A DNA stretch of 64,000 bases from Plantactinospora sp. KBS50 (GTDB lineage: Bacteria > Actinomycetota > Actinomycetes > Mycobacteriales > Micromonosporaceae), in assembly GCF_002285795.1 (NCBI RefSeq), contig NZ_CP022961.1, positions 5,088,001 through 5,152,000 of the forward strand, given 5' to 3'. Positions 46,016 to 53,977 of the stretch are shown in pieces. Position 1 is the stretch's first letter, and each line of letters opens with the position of its first letter. A model generated the notes under the pieces. The model worked only from the letters and a program-made list of their open reading frames with translations, was not told where the DNA came from and did no database searches. The position numbers and the translations under genes were made by a program.

Positions 46016-46552
46016 TCACTCGGCGGGCGGCTCCAGGAACAGCTCGGCCAGCCGGGGCAGCCGGTCCCGCACCTGATCCGGGTCGTCGAAGTCCCAGAAG
46101 TCGGCGACGTCCGGCCGGACCACGGGCTGCTCCGGCGGCGGAAGCTCCGCGGCCGTGGCCCGCCGGTGCGCCTCGGCGGGAACGTCCAGCATCTCGGTGG
46201 CGGCGAACTCCAGGCCGGTGAGGGCGGCCTGGCGCACCGCGGGCAGGTCGGCCAGGCCGTCCGGAGCGGCCACCGCGCCGGCGAAGACCTGCCGGCCCTG
46301 GGTCAGCAGCCACCCCCGGAACGCGTCGAAGCCCTCGTCGGAGCAGCCGCCGTTGATCAGGTACGCCGCACCCCACAGGTCGGCCTTCTGCGAGGCGGCC
46401 AGCACCCGGTCCAGGTGCCGGGACCAGCCGACGATCTCCGCCGGGTCCCGCTCGGCCAGTTCGGCGCCCGCCCGGGCGGCGATCGCCGACGCGTCGGCCG
46501 GCCCACCCGCACGGGCCCGGTCGATCACGGCCCAGAAGTCGTCCGTCCTCAT
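46016..46552 (-). CDS. DUF4240-family protein
   Basis: A 178-residue protein opening with MRTDDFWAVIDRARA, the hallmark of DUF4240. The middle segment (IVGWSRHLDRVLAASQKADLWGAAYLINGGCSDEGFDAFRGWLLTQGRQVF) is the conserved core; the C-terminal third is Pro/Glu-rich. No signal peptide or membrane helix is seen, and no function is established for the family. The ATG at 46552 has no strong RBS. It is divergent from rpsT. GC content and codon use match the surroundings. Confidence 0.88.
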   Translation of the reverse strand: MRTDDFWAVIDRARAGGPADASAIAARAGAELAERDPAEIVGWSRHLDRVLAASQKADLWGAAYLINGGCSDEGFDAFRGWLLTQGRQVFAGAVAAPDGLADLPAVRQAALTGLEFAATEMLDVPAEAHRRATAAELPPPEQPVVRPDVADFWDFDDPDQVRDRLPRLAELFLEPPAE

Positions 46553-46715
46553 GGCCAGCAGTCTGTCACCCGTGCCGACGCGAGGTGGTTTTGGCCCGTA
46601 CCGGCCCACCTGGTAACCTGACTCTTCGCGCGTCCGGACGAGACGTCGCCGTTCCGGCGATGTCCTCCCGCGCGGCGTAACCAGACCAATCGAGCAACCA
46701 GGACGAGGCTGTCGC

Positions 46716-46982
46716 GTGGCGAACATCAAGTCCCAGATCAAGCGCAACCGGCAGAACGAGAAGCGCCGGCTGCGGAACAAGTCGGTCAAGTCGTCGCTGA
46801 AGACCGCCATCCGCAAGTTCCACGAGGCGAGCGAGGCTGGCGACGCCGAGAAGGCCACCGCGCTGATGCGCGCCGCCTCCCGGCAGCTGGACAAGGCCGT
46901 CAGCAAGGGTGTGATCCACGCCAACCAGGCGGCGAACCGCAAGTCGTCGATCGCCAAGCGCCTGGACAAGCTCTCCGCCTGA
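46716..46982 (+). CDS. rpsT: 30S ribosomal protein S20
   Basis: An 88-residue basic protein of the 30S subunit, which binds 16S rRNA early in assembly. The sequence [19 protein letters not shown] continuing to [14 protein letters not shown] is diagnostic. The GTG start at 46716 has AGGACGAGG upstream. It is flanked by lepA and holA as in other actinobacteria and closed by a strong hairpin. Confidence 0.98.
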   Translation: MANIKSQIKRNRQNEKRRLRNKSVKSSLKTAIRKFHEASEAGDAEKATALMRAASRQLDKAVSKGVIHANQAANRKSSIAKRLDKLSA

Positions 46983-47004
46983 CGGATCAGCGTCCGCGCC
47001 GACC

Positions 47005-47036
47005 CACCCCCGATCACCCTCAGGGTGCCGGGGGTG
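47005..47036. terminator. Bidirectional terminator, rpsT / 47020 gene
   Basis: Stem CACCCCCG-at-CACCCT / AGGGTG-c-CGGGGGTG (47005-47012, 47015-47020 with 47022-47027, 47029-47036) around a 1-nt centre, then ATTGTCGTT. It lies 22 nt after rpsT and overlaps the stop codon of the convergent gene. Confidence 0.8.
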
Positions 47037-47655
47037 ATTGTCGTTGGTCGACGATGTGCCGGACGGCGGCCGGCAGCTCCCGGGCCGGTGGATCCGCGAC
47101 GGCGGCCGACCCGCCCGCCGGGTCCGCGGCGGCGGCCGACCCGCCCGCCGGGTCCGCGAGGGCACCGACCTGCAGGCCGGGAAGTGCCGCCCGCTGGCCG
47201 GGCGCGTCCCCGGCGCCCAGCGGCAATCCCGGGACGATGGCCGTCTGGTCGAGAGCGGTCGCGCCGCCCAGCGGGGCCGGCGGGACGGCGGCCCGCCCCA
47301 CGGCCAGGGTCATCTGCTGGCGGAACAGTTCGCGCTCCCGTTCGGGCACCCGGGCGGCCGATCGCATGAGCGCGGACGCCGCCTCGTCGTTCAGCTTCAC
47401 CATCGCGGCCACGGCGAGCGGCAGGGCCAGGATGGTCCACCAGCTCACCAGTTCGGCGAGCGCGAGCAGCAGCGACAGGATGATCGTGCCCTCGAAGAAG
47501 GCGAAGCAGAGCAACCCACCGGGTTCGACGTGCCGGAGGCCGAGGACCCGCGCATAGAGCGGGCGCGCCCGTTCCTGGTCGCGGGAGAGCGCCAGGCCCA
47601 TCCGGCCCGGCCGCTGCCACGGCATCCACTCCTCTTCCATTCCCCGCATGCTCAC
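47020..47655 (-). CDS. Membrane protein of unknown function
   Basis: A 211-residue protein. The N-terminal part (EEEWMPWQRPGRMGLALSRDQERARPLYARVLGLRHVEPGGLLCFAFFEGTIILSLLLALAELVSWWTILALPLAVAAMVKLND) has two hydrophobic helices at about 50-70 and 73-90. The C-terminal half is low-complexity, with an imperfect repeat (ADPAGGSAAAADPAGGSAAV) from a 30-bp DNA repeat. It follows holA with a GTGA overlap (start GTG 47655); internal ATGs at 47649, 47640 and 47616 are alternatives. Similar proteins next to holA are common in this group. Function unknown. Confidence 0.7.
   Translation of the reverse strand: MSMRGMEEEWMPWQRPGRMGLALSRDQERARPLYARVLGLRHVEPGGLLCFAFFEGTIILSLLLALAELVSWWTILALPLAVAAMVKLNDEAASALMRSAARVPERERELFRQQMTLAVGRAAVPPAPLGGATALDQTAIVPGLPLGAGDAPGQRAALPGLQVGALADPAGGSAAAADPAGGSAAVADPPARELPAAVRHIVDQRQSPPAP
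47090..47160. repeat. 30-bp in-frame tandem repeat
   Basis: Two full copies of a 30-bp unit (47090-47119 and 47120-47149, differing at two positions) and an 11-bp partial copy, inside the 3' part of the membrane-protein gene. Since 30 is a multiple of three, copy-number change keeps the frame and only alters the length of the Ala/Gly/Pro tail. Confidence 0.8.
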
Positions 47656-48659
47656 CGCTCCATACCGCCGCCCGCTCGGGAGAGACCCGGTCTGGCGTCG
47701 CCGGACCGGGCGCCGACCACCGCGAAGACCGCCCGTTCCAGCGCGTACTCCCGGTCGTCGGCTCCGCCCTTCACGGCCGCGTTGCACTCCGCGGTCGCGT
47801 GCATCGCGCTGGCCAGCCCCTCCGGCGTCCATCCGCGGCTCTGGCGCTGGGCGCGTTCGATCTTCCACGCCGGCATTCCGAGGCTGCTGGCCAACTGGTA
47901 CGGGCTGCCCCGGCCCGCCGAGGCGACCCGGGCGACCGTGCGGACCCCGTCGGCGAGGGCGTCGGCGATGGGTACCGGATCGACGCCGACGTGCAGCGCC
48001 CAGCGCAACGCCTCAAGCGCCCCCGGTACGTCACCGACCATGGCGGCATCGGCGACGGTGAACCCGCTCACCTCGGCCCGTCCCCGGTAGTAGCGCGCCA
48101 CCGTGCCCGGATCGATCCTGCCGTCGGTGTCGGTCACCAACTGGGAGCAGGCCGCGGCCAGTTCCCGCAGGTCGTTGCCGACCGCCGCGAGCAGCGCCTC
48201 GGCCGCCTCGTCGGTGCACCGCCCGCCGACCCGGCGGATCTCGGCCCGGACGAAGCCGACCCGGTCCCGATGGCCCTTCAGCTTCCCGGCCGGCACGACC
48301 GTGGCTCCGGCGGCCTTCAGCCCTTCGGCGAACGCCTTGCCCTTGGCCCCGCCGGCGTGTTCGACCACCAACTGAACCTCGGGGTCCGGATTGCGGGCGT
48401 ACGCCAGCAGCGCGGCCACCAGATCCTTGCGGGCATCCTGTCCGGACCGCAGCACGAGCACCCGGCGACCGCCGAACAGGGACGGGCTGAGCATCTCGGC
48501 GATCTCGCCGGGGGTCAGCGCGCCGGCGGCGTAGTGCCGGACGTCGGCGTCGGGGTCCGACCGGCGGGCCGTCTCGACCGCGTCCGCCACGGCGCGGGTC
48601 GCGAGCAGTTCCTCGTCGCCGAGGACAAGCAGCACGGTGGGAAGGTCGGTGCCGGTCAC
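47652..48659 (-). CDS. holA: DNA polymerase III delta subunit
   Basis: A 335-residue clamp-loader subunit. The N-terminal AAA+-like fold (VLLVLGDEELLATRAV, LTPGEIAEMLSPSLFGGRRVLVLRS) has no Walker A lysine, as expected for delta. The middle and C-terminal helical domains carry NDLRELAAACSQLV and WKIERAQRQSRGWTPEGLASAMHATAECNAAVKGG, which are typical. It opens the beta clamp with gamma/tau and delta'. The gene follows comEC, about 105 bp downstream, with a DnaA-box-like sequence (48705) before its start. Confidence 0.92.
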   Translation of the reverse strand: MTGTDLPTVLLVLGDEELLATRAVADAVETARRSDPDADVRHYAAGALTPGEIAEMLSPSLFGGRRVLVLRSGQDARKDLVAALLAYARNPDPEVQLVVEHAGGAKGKAFAEGLKAAGATVVPAGKLKGHRDRVGFVRAEIRRVGGRCTDEAAEALLAAVGNDLRELAAACSQLVTDTDGRIDPGTVARYYRGRAEVSGFTVADAAMVGDVPGALEALRWALHVGVDPVPIADALADGVRTVARVASAGRGSPYQLASSLGMPAWKIERAQRQSRGWTPEGLASAMHATAECNAAVKGGADDREYALERAVFAVVGARSGDARPGLSRAGGGMER

Positions 48660-48704
48660 CGCGCCATACTCGCACGCGGTGCCGGCACAACGGGCCTGGT
48701 CAGC

Positions 48705-48713
48705 TCATCCACA
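48705..48713 (+). promoter_or_regulatory. DnaA-box-like site upstream of holA
   Basis: TCATCCACA fits the relaxed actinobacterial DnaA box (Y-Y-N-TCCACA) and lies 46 bp upstream of the holA start. A single match of this quality can occur by chance. Confidence 0.3.
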
Positions 48714-48764
48714 GTGGCTCGCTCAGCAGCATGCGTCAATCCAGGCATTTTTCTTAATTCGCTC

Positions 48765-51482
48765 CTATCGCTTCTTCTCTCCGGCCGGCCAGCCGCGGGT
48801 CGTGACGGCGGGCCGGCCATCCCGCACGGACACCGCCAGGTCGCCGTCGGTGTCCGTGCGCAACACCCGCGCGCCGTGCCGCGCCAGCCGGGCGAGCACG
48901 GCGAGGTTGGGATGACCGTAGTCGTTGTCCCGGCCCACCGAGACCAGCGCCACCGCCGGGGTGATCCGGTCGAGGAACACCGGATCCTGGTACGCGGATC
49001 CGTGGTGGGCCACCTTCAACACGTCGGCGTGCAGTTCCTCCGCCGACCAGTGCTCGATCAGCAGGCGCTGTTCCTCGGTCTCCGCGTCGCCGGGCAGCAG
49101 CAGCCGCAGGCCGCCGGTGCGGACGCGCAGGACCAGCGAGTTGTTGTTCGGGTCGGACCGGGTGCCGCGCAGCGGGGGCATCGGGTCCGAGACGGACAAC
49201 TCGGCGGCGCCCAGCCGCAGCGTGGCTGCCGGCCCGGCCACCGCGACGGGCACGCCGGCCGCCGCGGCGGCTTCGACGACCAGCCGGTATCCGGCGGCAG
49301 GTTCGCTCCACCCGGGCACCAGCACCGTGCCGACCCGCCGGCCCTGGAGCACGCCCGCGAAGCCGCCCACGTGGTCGAGGTGGAAATGGCTGATCAACAG
49401 CAGCGGCACGGTCCGGACCGCCAGCCGGCGCAGGCACCGGTCGACCGGGGCCGGCTCCGGCCCGGTGTCCACCACCACCGCCTGTCCGGGCGCCACCGAC
49501 AGCACGAGCGCGTCGCCCTGGCCCACCGCGCAGGCCACCAGCAACCAACCCGGGGGCGGCCAGCCGGGCGCCGCGACCCGGATCGGGACCGCACCCACCA
49601 CCGCCGCGGCCACGACCACGGCCAGCACCCGTCGGGCCAGTGGTCGGCGGGCGGCCACCAGCAGCGCGGCGGACACCGCCGCGAGCAGCAGCGCGCCCGC
49701 CGCCCCGCCGGGCCACGGCAGCGTGCCGGCCGGCAGCTCCGCGCCGTACCGGGCCACCAGGACCAGCCACCGCGCCGGCCAGCTCGCCAACCAGGCCACG
49801 AACGCGGCGCCGCCGGCCCAGACCGGGGACAGCACCGCGGCGGTCACCCCGAGCACGGTCGCGGGGGCGATGGCGGGAGCCACCAGCAGGTTGGCGGGCA
49901 CCGCCACCAGGCTCACCGTCCCGGACAGCCCGGCGATGACGGGTGAACAGGCCAACTGTGCGGCCGCCGGCACCGCGACCGCCTCGGCGAGACCCACGGG
50001 TACGCCCCGACGGCGCAACCCGGCCCGCCATCCCGGGGCGATCAGCAGCAGGCCGCCGGTGGCCATCGTGGACAACGTGAAGCCGGGATCACCCGCCAGG
50101 TCGGGATCGACCAGCACCAGCACCGTGACGGTGGCCGCCAGGGCCGGGACCGCGGCCCTGGACCGCCCGGTGGCGAGGGCCAGCAGCGCCACCGCGCCCA
50201 TCGCGGCGGCACGCAGCACACTCGGCGACGGCCGGACCAGGATCACGAAGCCGACAAGCGCCAGCCCGCAGGACCCGGCCGCCAGCCACGGGCCGGCCCG
50301 GCACCACCGGGCCAGCCCGAGCACCAGACCCAGCACGATCGCCACGTTGCTGCCCGAAACAGCATTCAGGTGCGTCATCCCGGTGGCCCGGAAGTCCTCC
50401 GCCACCCGGTCCGGCAGCCGACTCGTGTCCCCCACCACCAGCCCGGGGAGCAGGCCACCGGGGTCGTCGGGCAGCGGCGCGCAGGCGGCCTGGAGACCGG
50501 CCCGCAGCCGACCGGCGGCCCGTTGCGGCCAGGACGGCGCGCCGAGCGCCACGGGCGCGCCCGTGGCCGACAGCACGGCGCCGGTCAGGTCGCCGCCGCG
50601 CGGCGCCAGCAGGCGACCCTGCGCCCGGATCCGCTGGCCGGGCAGCAGGCGCAGCCACCCCGGGTCGGTGGCCAGCACGATCAGCCGGACCGGCGCCACG
50701 ATCCGGTCCGAGGTGGCGTTGGGAGCATCGGCCGCGCCGCCCGGTGGCCCGCCGCCCGCCCGGTCGGCGGCGACGGCGGGCGCCGCCGGCTGCGTCCCGC
50801 GGCCCTCCTCGACGCGCAGCCAGCCGAGCCGGGCCGGCACCAGATAGCTGCCGGAGCGGCCGATCGATCCCGCCAACGCCCGCGGATCGTCCCGGACGGT
50901 GAGTTCGGCCGTCACCCGGGCGCCGGCCCGGACCGGCTGCACCAGCGCCGGCGCGTCGCGCACCGCGAGCCGCGCGGCGGTCGCCCCCGAACCGCAGGCC
51001 ACCCCGAGCAGCACCGCCAGCACCGCCCACCGGTGCCGATGCCCACCCCGAACGACGTTTCTCCAGCGCGGTGACCGCTGCGTGAGCCAACCGGACAACC
51101 GCCCCGGCCGGCGTGAACGCCTCCGCCGGCATGACCGGGTCCGAACACGAACGCGTGACCGGGTCGAAAGGCGTGACCGGGTCGGAAGACGCGAGCACGC
51201 TGGTTGGCGAGGCCGGATCGGAAGGCGTGACCGGATCGGAAGACGCGAGCGCGATGGCTGGCGTGACCGGATCGGAAGTCCGGTCAGCAGCGCGACCGCC
51301 GGCATCCCGGCCGCGGCGGCGATCACCACGGCCGTCGAGGCGCTGCTGTGCAGGGCCAGCAACGCCGAGAGCCAGGTCGCCGCCGCCAGCCCGGCGAGCC
51401 GGAGATCCGGCGGTCGCGGCTTCGGGTCGTACCCGGTGGTCGCCCGCGCGGTCGTGCCCCCGCCGTCCGCCCGGACGCTCAC
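48765..51482 (-). CDS. comEC: ComEC/Rec2 DNA-uptake channel protein
   Basis: A 905-residue protein with the full ComEC layout: N-terminal helices and OB-like DUF4131 region (to about 300), the Competence domain with about ten membrane helices (about 300-620; LNAVSGSNVAIVLGLVLGLARW), and a C-terminal metallo-beta-lactamase domain with SHFHLDHVGG. It is the channel for single-stranded DNA in transformation. Residues about 69-130 are an abnormal Arg/Ser/Pro-rich insertion (repeats of RSRLP type) from tandem DNA repeats. Start GTG 51482 overlaps the comEA stop. Whether the organism is competent is unknown. Confidence 0.93.
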   Translation of the reverse strand: MSVRADGGGTTARATTGYDPKPRPPDLRLAGLAAATWLSALLALHSSASTAVVIAAAAGMPAVALLTGLPIRSRQPSRSRLPIRSRLPIRPRQPACSRLPTRSRLSTRSRVRVRTRSCRRRRSRRPGRLSGWLTQRSPRWRNVVRGGHRHRWAVLAVLLGVACGSGATAARLAVRDAPALVQPVRAGARVTAELTVRDDPRALAGSIGRSGSYLVPARLGWLRVEEGRGTQPAAPAVAADRAGGGPPGGAADAPNATSDRIVAPVRLIVLATDPGWLRLLPGQRIRAQGRLLAPRGGDLTGAVLSATGAPVALGAPSWPQRAAGRLRAGLQAACAPLPDDPGGLLPGLVVGDTSRLPDRVAEDFRATGMTHLNAVSGSNVAIVLGLVLGLARWCRAGPWLAAGSCGLALVGFVILVRPSPSVLRAAAMGAVALLALATGRSRAAVPALAATVTVLVLVDPDLAGDPGFTLSTMATGGLLLIAPGWRAGLRRRGVPVGLAEAVAVPAAAQLACSPVIAGLSGTVSLVAVPANLLVAPAIAPATVLGVTAAVLSPVWAGGAAFVAWLASWPARWLVLVARYGAELPAGTLPWPGGAAGALLLAAVSAALLVAARRPLARRVLAVVVAAAVVGAVPIRVAAPGWPPPGWLLVACAVGQGDALVLSVAPGQAVVVDTGPEPAPVDRCLRRLAVRTVPLLLISHFHLDHVGGFAGVLQGRRVGTVLVPGWSEPAAGYRLVVEAAAAAGVPVAVAGPAATLRLGAAELSVSDPMPPLRGTRSDPNNNSLVLRVRTGGLRLLLPGDAETEEQRLLIEHWSAEELHADVLKVAHHGSAYQDPVFLDRITPAVALVSVGRDNDYGHPNLAVLARLARHGARVLRTDTDGDLAVSVRDGRPAVTTRGWPAGEKKR
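51128..51280. repeat. 18-bp tandem repeat array inside comEC
   Basis: About eight imperfect copies of an 18-bp unit (consensus GGCGTGACCGGATCGGAA on the plus strand). Three of them form a 54-bp higher-order unit present twice (51170-51223 and 51224-51277). The period is a multiple of three, so the array adds six-residue blocks (such as RSRLPI) to ComEC without breaking it. Confidence 0.85.
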
Positions 51483-52672
51483 ACCGTCACCAGATCCTTC
51501 AGGTCCTCGTACCGTGACTCGCCGATCCCGTCCACCTGCCGCAGGTCGCTGACCGAGCGGTACGGGCCCTGCTGCCGGTGGTCGAGGATGCGCTGGGCGA
51601 GCACCGGACCGACCCCGGGCAACGCGTCCAGCTCGGCGAGGGTGGCGGTGTTCAGGTTGACCTTGCCGCCGGCCGGCGCACCGCCCCCACCCGGTCCGCC
51701 GGCCGCCGCCGGTTCCGCGCCCGGCAGACCGGCGACGGCCGGCGGCGGGGTGATCCCGACGGCCACCAGTTCGCCGTCGGTGAGGCGGCGGGCCGGGTTG
51801 AGCAGGGCCACGTCCACCCCGGGCAGTGCTCCCCCGGCGGCCTCGATCGCATCGGCCAGCCGCGCTCCGGGCGGAAGCCGCACGAGCCCGGGACGGCGTA
51901 CCTTTCCGGCCACCGCCACCACCACCTCCGCGTCGGAGCCGGCCGCGCCGCTCTCCGCTCCCGATCCGCCGTCCGTCGACACCGGTGCGCTCGCTCCCGC
52001 CGCCGGAAGCGGTGTGGCGACCACCGGTGGCACCGGAACCGGATCGACGTCGGGACGCGACCGCCAGGCCCAGAACCCGGCGGCCCCGAGCACCACCACG
52101 GCCACCACGGCGAGCGCCCGGACGCCCCGCCGGCCCGGGTCGAACGCCGAGCCGCCCAGCCGCCCGAACCGCGGCTCGCCCAGAGGTCCGTCCAGGTCGG
52201 CGGCATTGTCCGGGCCGTGGTCGTCCGTCAGGCCGTGGTCGTCCGTCAGAGCGTGGTCGTCCGCCGCCCGGTCGCGCAGACCGCGCACACCGCCGACCGG
52301 TCCACCCGCGGCGCCCCAGAACGTCTCGGGATCGCCCGGGCCGAAGGGGTCGCCGATCGGCTTTCGCCGACCGGATGGATGGCCCGGGGTAGCGGTCGCC
52401 GGCTCATCCGGTGGAGCGACATCGGCCCCCGGCTGGTCGGAGCGCGGCTGCGGAAGGCCGGGCCACGGCGCGACCACGCCGCCGCGGGCAGGTCGAGACC
52501 GACGCGCCGCAGCGGCGCCGCCGACCCGTGCACCCGGCCCGACCCGTGCACCCGGCCCGGCCGGTGCGACCGACGGAGCGTCCGGTGGCCGAACACCGGA
52601 CCGTTCGCCGCCGGGGGGCGGCTCGAAGACGGACCGAAGCCGCCGCCGCACCATCGTCTCGTCCTCGGACAT
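51479..52672 (-). CDS. comEA: ComEA-type DNA-binding protein
   Basis: A 397-residue protein. A long, disordered, Pro/Ala/Asp-rich cytoplasmic N-terminus (1-205) precedes one membrane helix (about 210-230, VRALAVVAVVVLGAAGFWAW). An SLBB-like domain (VAVAGKVRRPGLVRLPPGARLADAIEAAGG) and a C-terminal helix-hairpin-helix pair (KVNLNTATLAELDALPGVGPVLAQRILDHR) follow. It binds incoming DNA outside the membrane and hands it to ComEC, whose gene it overlaps. Start ATG 52672. Two DnaA-box sequences lie just upstream. The long N-terminus is unusual compared with Bacillus ComEA. Confidence 0.92.
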   Translation of the reverse strand: MSEDETMVRRRLRSVFEPPPGGERSGVRPPDAPSVAPAGPGARVGPGARVGGAAAARRSRPARGGVVAPWPGLPQPRSDQPGADVAPPDEPATATPGHPSGRRKPIGDPFGPGDPETFWGAAGGPVGGVRGLRDRAADDHALTDDHGLTDDHGPDNAADLDGPLGEPRFGRLGGSAFDPGRRGVRALAVVAVVVLGAAGFWAWRSRPDVDPVPVPPVVATPLPAAGASAPVSTDGGSGAESGAAGSDAEVVVAVAGKVRRPGLVRLPPGARLADAIEAAGGALPGVDVALLNPARRLTDGELVAVGITPPPAVAGLPGAEPAAAGGPGGGGAPAGGKVNLNTATLAELDALPGVGPVLAQRILDHRQQGPYRSVSDLRQVDGIGESRYEDLKDLVTV

Positions 52673-52724
52673 GGTTCGGACGCTAGGCGGGAGGCGGGCT
52701 CCCCGGGCGGCCGCGCGACTCGAC

Positions 52725-52752
52725 TGTGGATAACGGCGTCCGCTGTGGACAA
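52725..52752 (-). promoter_or_regulatory. Two DnaA boxes upstream of comEA
   Basis: On the minus strand TTGTCCACA (52744-52752) and TTATCCACA (52725-52733) are perfect matches to the actinobacterial and E. coli DnaA boxes. They have the same orientation, with starts 19 bp apart, 53-80 bp before the comEA start. Two perfect boxes this close are unlikely by chance in a 70% GC genome. Confidence 0.55.
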
Positions 52753-52860
52753 CCGCCTGATCAAGGTCGAATCTGCTATGTCGCCGCCGGCCGTAGCGAC
52801 GGACCGCCCTCGGCGGGCTCGGCACCCGGACCGGGAACCGACCAGGGCGCCGCAGCGCTG

Positions 52861-52940
52861 CAAGGTCAACACAACTTCGGCGAAGTTGGGGGTCCGCGGC
52901 CCTCGGACACCCCTGGATCTCGGAAGTTGTGTTGACCTTG
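52861..52940. repeat. Long inverted repeat element between degV and comEA
   Basis: Perfect 18-bp arms, CAAGGTCAACACAACTTC (52861-52878) and its complement (52923-52940), enclose a 44-nt core with further self-complementarity (GTCCG/CGGAC at about 52891-52910, and AACTTC/GAAGTT at 52873-52887). It is AT-richer than its surroundings. It may be a non-autonomous repeated element (REP/MITE-like) or a large terminator for degV. The gene-free region 52673-53021 otherwise contains only the two DnaA boxes. Confidence 0.75.
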
Positions 52941-53021
52941 GCCCGCGGGGCGGGGCGGGACAGCAGCGGGGCGGGAAAGCAGCGGGGCGGGCCGAGGGCC
53001 GCGGGGCGGGACAGGCGGACG

Positions 53022-53888
53022 CTACCGGGGATCGGTGGGGCCGGACGGTGCACGGCGGTGCACCACCACGCAGGCGAGACCGGGTCCGGCGTGTGCCGCC
53101 ACCACGGCGCCGGCCTCGGCCAGGTAGCGGTCGCAGATCTGGTCGCCGAGCCGGTCGACCAGCGCGGCCAGCAGGTCCGTCGCCCGCTCGGGCGCGGCCA
53201 CGTGGTGCACCGCCACATCCACCGGAGCGTCTCCCGCGGCCTGCACCGCCAGGTCGACGAGCCGGGCCAGCGCCCGTCCGGTGGTCCGGACCCGGTCGCG
53301 CAGCGCCAGCGCACCGTCGGCCACGTGCAGGATGGGCTTGACGGCCAGGGCCGTGCCGAGTAGCGCCGACGCCGCGGTGATCCGGCCGCCCCGGCGCAGG
53401 AACTCCAGGGTGTCGACGTAGAAGAGGGTGGTCGTGCGGTCGGCGGCGGCAGCGGCGGTCCGGCGTACCTCGGCGAGGTCCGCGCCCCGGGCGGCGGCGG
53501 CACCGGCCGCGAGCGCCGGGAAGCCGAGACCCATGCCGGCGGATCGGGAGTCCACCACCTCGACCCGGCCGTCGAGGTCGGCCGCGGCGAGGCGGGCCGC
53601 CTCGACGGTGCCGGACAGCTTCGCGGACAGGTGGACCGAGACCACGCCGTCGGCGCCGGCGTCCAGCAACTGCCGGTAGGTGCCGGCCAGTTCCTCGGGA
53701 GCCGGCCGGGAGGTGGTGACGGCGACCCGGCGCTCGCACAGGGCCTGGGCGACGTCCGCGGGCGACACCTCGATGCCCTCCCGCCCCGCCGTGCCGTTCA
53801 TGACCACGGTCAGCGGAACCACCGTCAGCTGGTGGGACAGCTCCGCCGGAAGGTACGCGGTGGAATCGGTGACGACCGCGACGCGCAT
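53022..53888 (-). CDS. DegV-family fatty-acid-binding protein
   Basis: A 288-residue DegV/FakB-type protein that binds a fatty acid in a cleft between two domains. Motifs: VAVVTDSTAYLP, TSRPAPEELAGTYRQLLDAGADGVVSVHLSAKLSGT, VVDSRSAGMGLGF and TLEFLRRGGRI. In Firmicutes such proteins present fatty acid to the FakA kinase; no fakA-like gene is in the window, and actinobacterial function is open. A TACCGT box (53896-53901) 7 nt before the ATG suggests a leaderless transcript. The stop is about 80 bp from the long inverted repeat. Confidence 0.92.
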   Translation of the reverse strand: MRVAVVTDSTAYLPAELSHQLTVVPLTVVMNGTAGREGIEVSPADVAQALCERRVAVTTSRPAPEELAGTYRQLLDAGADGVVSVHLSAKLSGTVEAARLAAADLDGRVEVVDSRSAGMGLGFPALAAGAAAARGADLAEVRRTAAAAADRTTTLFYVDTLEFLRRGGRITAASALLGTALAVKPILHVADGALALRDRVRTTGRALARLVDLAVQAAGDAPVDVAVHHVAAPERATDLLAALVDRLGDQICDRYLAEAGAVVAAHAGPGLACVVVHRRAPSGPTDPR

Positions 53889-53895
53889 TCCGGGA

Positions 53896-53901
53896 ACGGT
53901 A
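53896..53901 (-). promoter_or_regulatory. -10 box, leaderless start of degV gene
   Basis: TACCGT on the minus strand is separated by 7 nt from the ATG at 53888, the spacing of a leaderless promoter. Confidence 0.45.
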
Positions 53902-53977
53902 TCGGACGGACTCCACCACGGCCACGGCCACGGCCGGCGGCCGGCGGCCGGTACGTCCGAAGCCGACCCCGGTCAGG

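Noticed and set aside
47090-51280. CRISPR array
   Set aside because: The tandem units have no unique spacers and lie in coding frames; there are no cas genes.
52725-52752. Origin of replication
   Set aside because: Only two clustered DnaA boxes, no dnaA/dnaN neighbours and no AT-rich unwinding region.
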